DNA of 64,000 bases from assembly GCA_946902875.1 (NCBI GenBank), contig OX336337.1, positions 3,286,001-3,350,000 of the forward strand, given 5' to 3'. Below are positions 62,040 through 64,000 of this stretch, in pieces. Every line of letters starts with the position of its first letter. The stretch's first letter is position 1. Source of the stretch: Nematopogon swammerdamellus (lineage: Eukaryota > Arthropoda > Insecta > Lepidoptera > Adelidae). Below the pieces are notes generated by a model. It was not told where the DNA came from. It worked only from the letters and a program-made list of their open reading frames with translations, and made no database searches. Both the position numbers and the translations under genes were made by a program.

Positions 62040-62385
62040 GAAGTGCCGTCTTCGAGAACTTGTTTATATTCCTTCAAAAGATACGGCATTTTTATGAGAT
62101 GTTTTCTGTTTACCAGGTCTTGTATGCTACCCCGTCCTCTATGCCCAACTTATGTATCACCAATTTCTGACAAAGGCTCTATACACCTGATTTTATTTAT
62201 TCTTTTACTTTTAAATTTATGTAGTCAGAATTATCAAGCTTAAATTATAGTTTTTTCAGCTCTCAAACTGTAAGCGGTGTCCATTGTGTAGCTAGTCCCA
62301 ATGTATTGTAATCGAAGACGTTAAAAAACCCCTGCGAAGTATCCTGCCGGCTCTTCTTTGTGGGTGTAATCGAACCGTATTGTAA
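62040..62385 (+). mobile_element. Retroelement 3' end, same family as 34200
   Basis: TGACAAAGGCTCTATACACC, TCAAACTGTAAGCGGTGTCC, CCCTGCGAAGTATCCTGC and TTCTTTGTGGGTGTAATCGA; here without the ACAAT tail. Confidence 0.55.
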
Positions 62386-62808
62386 AAACCGGCCAAGTGC
62401 GAGTCGAACTCGCGAACCGAGGGTTCCGTATCGTCATGTCACGGCTAGCACCACTCACACCATCTAGACGGCGTGTTATGAAATGCTTCATGTTAGTTAA
62501 ATGTCATGATTAGTTAAAATGCTTCATAATCTATTCGGTAGATGGCGCGCGCGAATACACTTTTTGGTTTCTTCTATGGGAACCCCGTGATTTTTTAACT
62601 TTTTCCTATTTTTATTATTTATTGTTATATCGGCCATAATAAAACATTTTCTGTGAAAATTTCAACGGGCTACCTACTACGGTTCAAGAGATACAGCCCT
62701 CAGACAGACGGACGGCCGGACAGACGGACGGTGGACAGAGACACAGACTGACAGACGGCGTAGGCTTAGTAATAGGGTCCCGTAACGGATACGGAACCCT
62801 AAAAACCA
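62386..62808 (-). mobile_element. G-family, full length
   Basis: AAAACCGGCCAAGTGCGAGT to GTAACGGATACGGAACCCTA, with ACGG/CAGA repeats. Confidence 0.88.
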
Positions 62809-64000
62809 AACAGGACAAATCAAGCATATTATACGAATGAGCAATAAATACGATCTTGCAGTGGAAGGATGATTCTGTTCTCGAACGTTCCATTTACTAA
62901 ACGAAACGATAACATAAGCTGTGATCACCTACCGCTGAGACCAAAGGCGGAAGAAAGCGTCTTTGCATTATAGGTTGCCGGGAGCCGCGAAAATCGAGCA
63001 GGTGCAGAATGAAGCTAGTAGAGTCGGGAGGGAGCGACGGCAAATCGAACGCGAGCATTCAACGATGCTAATCAGTTTCCACGGCTGCATCGCTGCCGCA
63101 TGTTCCACAGCTATCTATAATTATTATAAATCTATCTTTGTCTCGATCTATTTATAATGCGTTCGGCTTAGGCGTTGTCTGTGCTTCCAGCGCATACCTG
63201 TACCTTGGCAGTAATTTAAGCAAAAACTTGCCGGGTTTTTTTATTATTTTGGAAACCTCATCAAATTATAGTATTGATATAAGTATATAACACCCTGCTT
63301 AACAAATCGAAGCAACATGCGTGATACAGATAGGTGCCCTTTTATTTCACCACACACACACACACACACACACACCCTATCTTTCTCACACACATAAACG
63401 CCTACACAAATATCTTGTCTTTGTTAAATTATATCTCTATTTCAGTTAGAAGTATTTACCTATATCAATTAGTAGGAAGCGTCATACAGTAGTTCTTACT
63501 AGACAAAATTTGTATTTTAAAATAAGAATTATGGTGTAACGGTGTAACTCACTGACAAATTGTAGGTATATTAATAAAATGTATTTATTAATTTGATTAA
63601 ATACCAACAGAATGCACACGGCAATAAAACACGACAAATATAGGTGGAGCACAGCAAGTATAAAACGGATATAAACTGTATTCTTACATAAGAGTGAAAA
63701 ACAAAAAATAGAACTTAAAAACAAATAAAACAACAACTACAACTGCAATATACTAAAAGCAGAAAATAACAAACATATGAAAACAGAACATAACAGACTT
63801 GAGTTTGAGAACAACAAAAATTTGTAAACTAAAGATATAGGAAAAAAAAAACTGAAAACAACAAAACATTTTATATAACATCTAAGAGACAGACCTATAG
63901 TGTTTAATTAATTAAAACCTAATGTTTGTTTGGACATCGGCAAATAAGTCCAGGCTGCACTTTCTATTGAACACGTCGATTTTTTATTTATTTTAATCAT
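62809..64000. other. No gene seen
   Basis: AT-rich to the end of the window, with a CA microsatellite at 63350-63376. Short open frames read as low-complexity hydrophobic residues. Confidence 0.5.

Noticed and set aside
1..64000. CRISPR arrays, operons, riboswitches or prophage
   Set aside because: The direct repeats here have no regular spacers, and the gene structure is eukaryotic.

Overview
The window is eukaryotic nuclear DNA, most likely from an insect and probably a moth or butterfly. There are no operons or bacterial genes. Coding sequence occurs as short exons with GT/AG borders in consistent phases. The rest is a dense, nested mosaic of short retroposons, truncated LINEs, Helitron-like ends, fold-back elements and simple repeats. 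The Lepidoptera assignment is an inference from this repeat landscape, not from a database match.

The only host gene I can support is a plus-strand two-pore-domain potassium channel (K2P/TWiK type) in the first 15 kb. Five exons (1831-1992, 4326-4449, 7238-7396, 13121-13321, 14605-14825) join in phase into 289 codons. They cover the end of M1, the extracellular cap, pore 1 (TTIGYG), M2, M3, pore 2 (TTIGFG), M4 and the start of the cytoplasmic tail. The N-terminus and most of M1 lie upstream of the window. The last visible exon ends in a good donor, so the gene continues; the remaining 49 kb may be intron or flanking DNA, and I found no further exon there.

The most unusual structures are inside this gene. 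The 3' part of the cap exon, with its splice donor, is repeated in tandem in the following intron (124-bp units, 1911-2660). The 5' part of the M3/pore-2 exon, with its splice acceptor, is repeated in tandem in the preceding intron (151-bp units, about 11845-13120). Both arrays show a two-unit higher-order pattern, and both unit lengths are 3n+1. A short retroposon has also inserted at the donor of the pore-1 exon, and its 15-bp target-site duplication copies the exon-intron junction.

From 15 kb onward: a 2.7-kb palindrome built from a decayed mariner-type transposon with a SINE in each arm (15.3-17.9 kb); a probable TTAA-flanked MITE (19 kb); a LINE reverse-transcriptase tail inside another repeat (20.4-21.6 kb); Helitron-like elements (14.2, 22.2 and 49.9 kb); a 21-bp minisatellite grown from a SINE head (23.7-24.0 kb); a field of G-family repeats (28.7-37.2 kb); a palindromic element with Helitron-like ends and inverted 67-bp arrays (39.7-41.2 kb); a 269-bp tandem repeat (42.4-43.7 kb); more SINEs and LINE tails (44-58 kb); and a perfect-hairpin MITE nested in another repeat (61.5 kb).

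Family names used here are labels for this annotation only. SINE-A is a retroposon of about 370 bp whose head resembles 5S rRNA and whose tail is poly-A after CCAT. SINE-B has a GTGTGGGG head and a TATG-repeat tail. SINE-T has a tRNA-like head. G-family is a repeat of about 300-400 bp that starts near TTTTTAGGGTTCCGTA and ends in a hairpin followed by CTTGGCCGGTTTTT.
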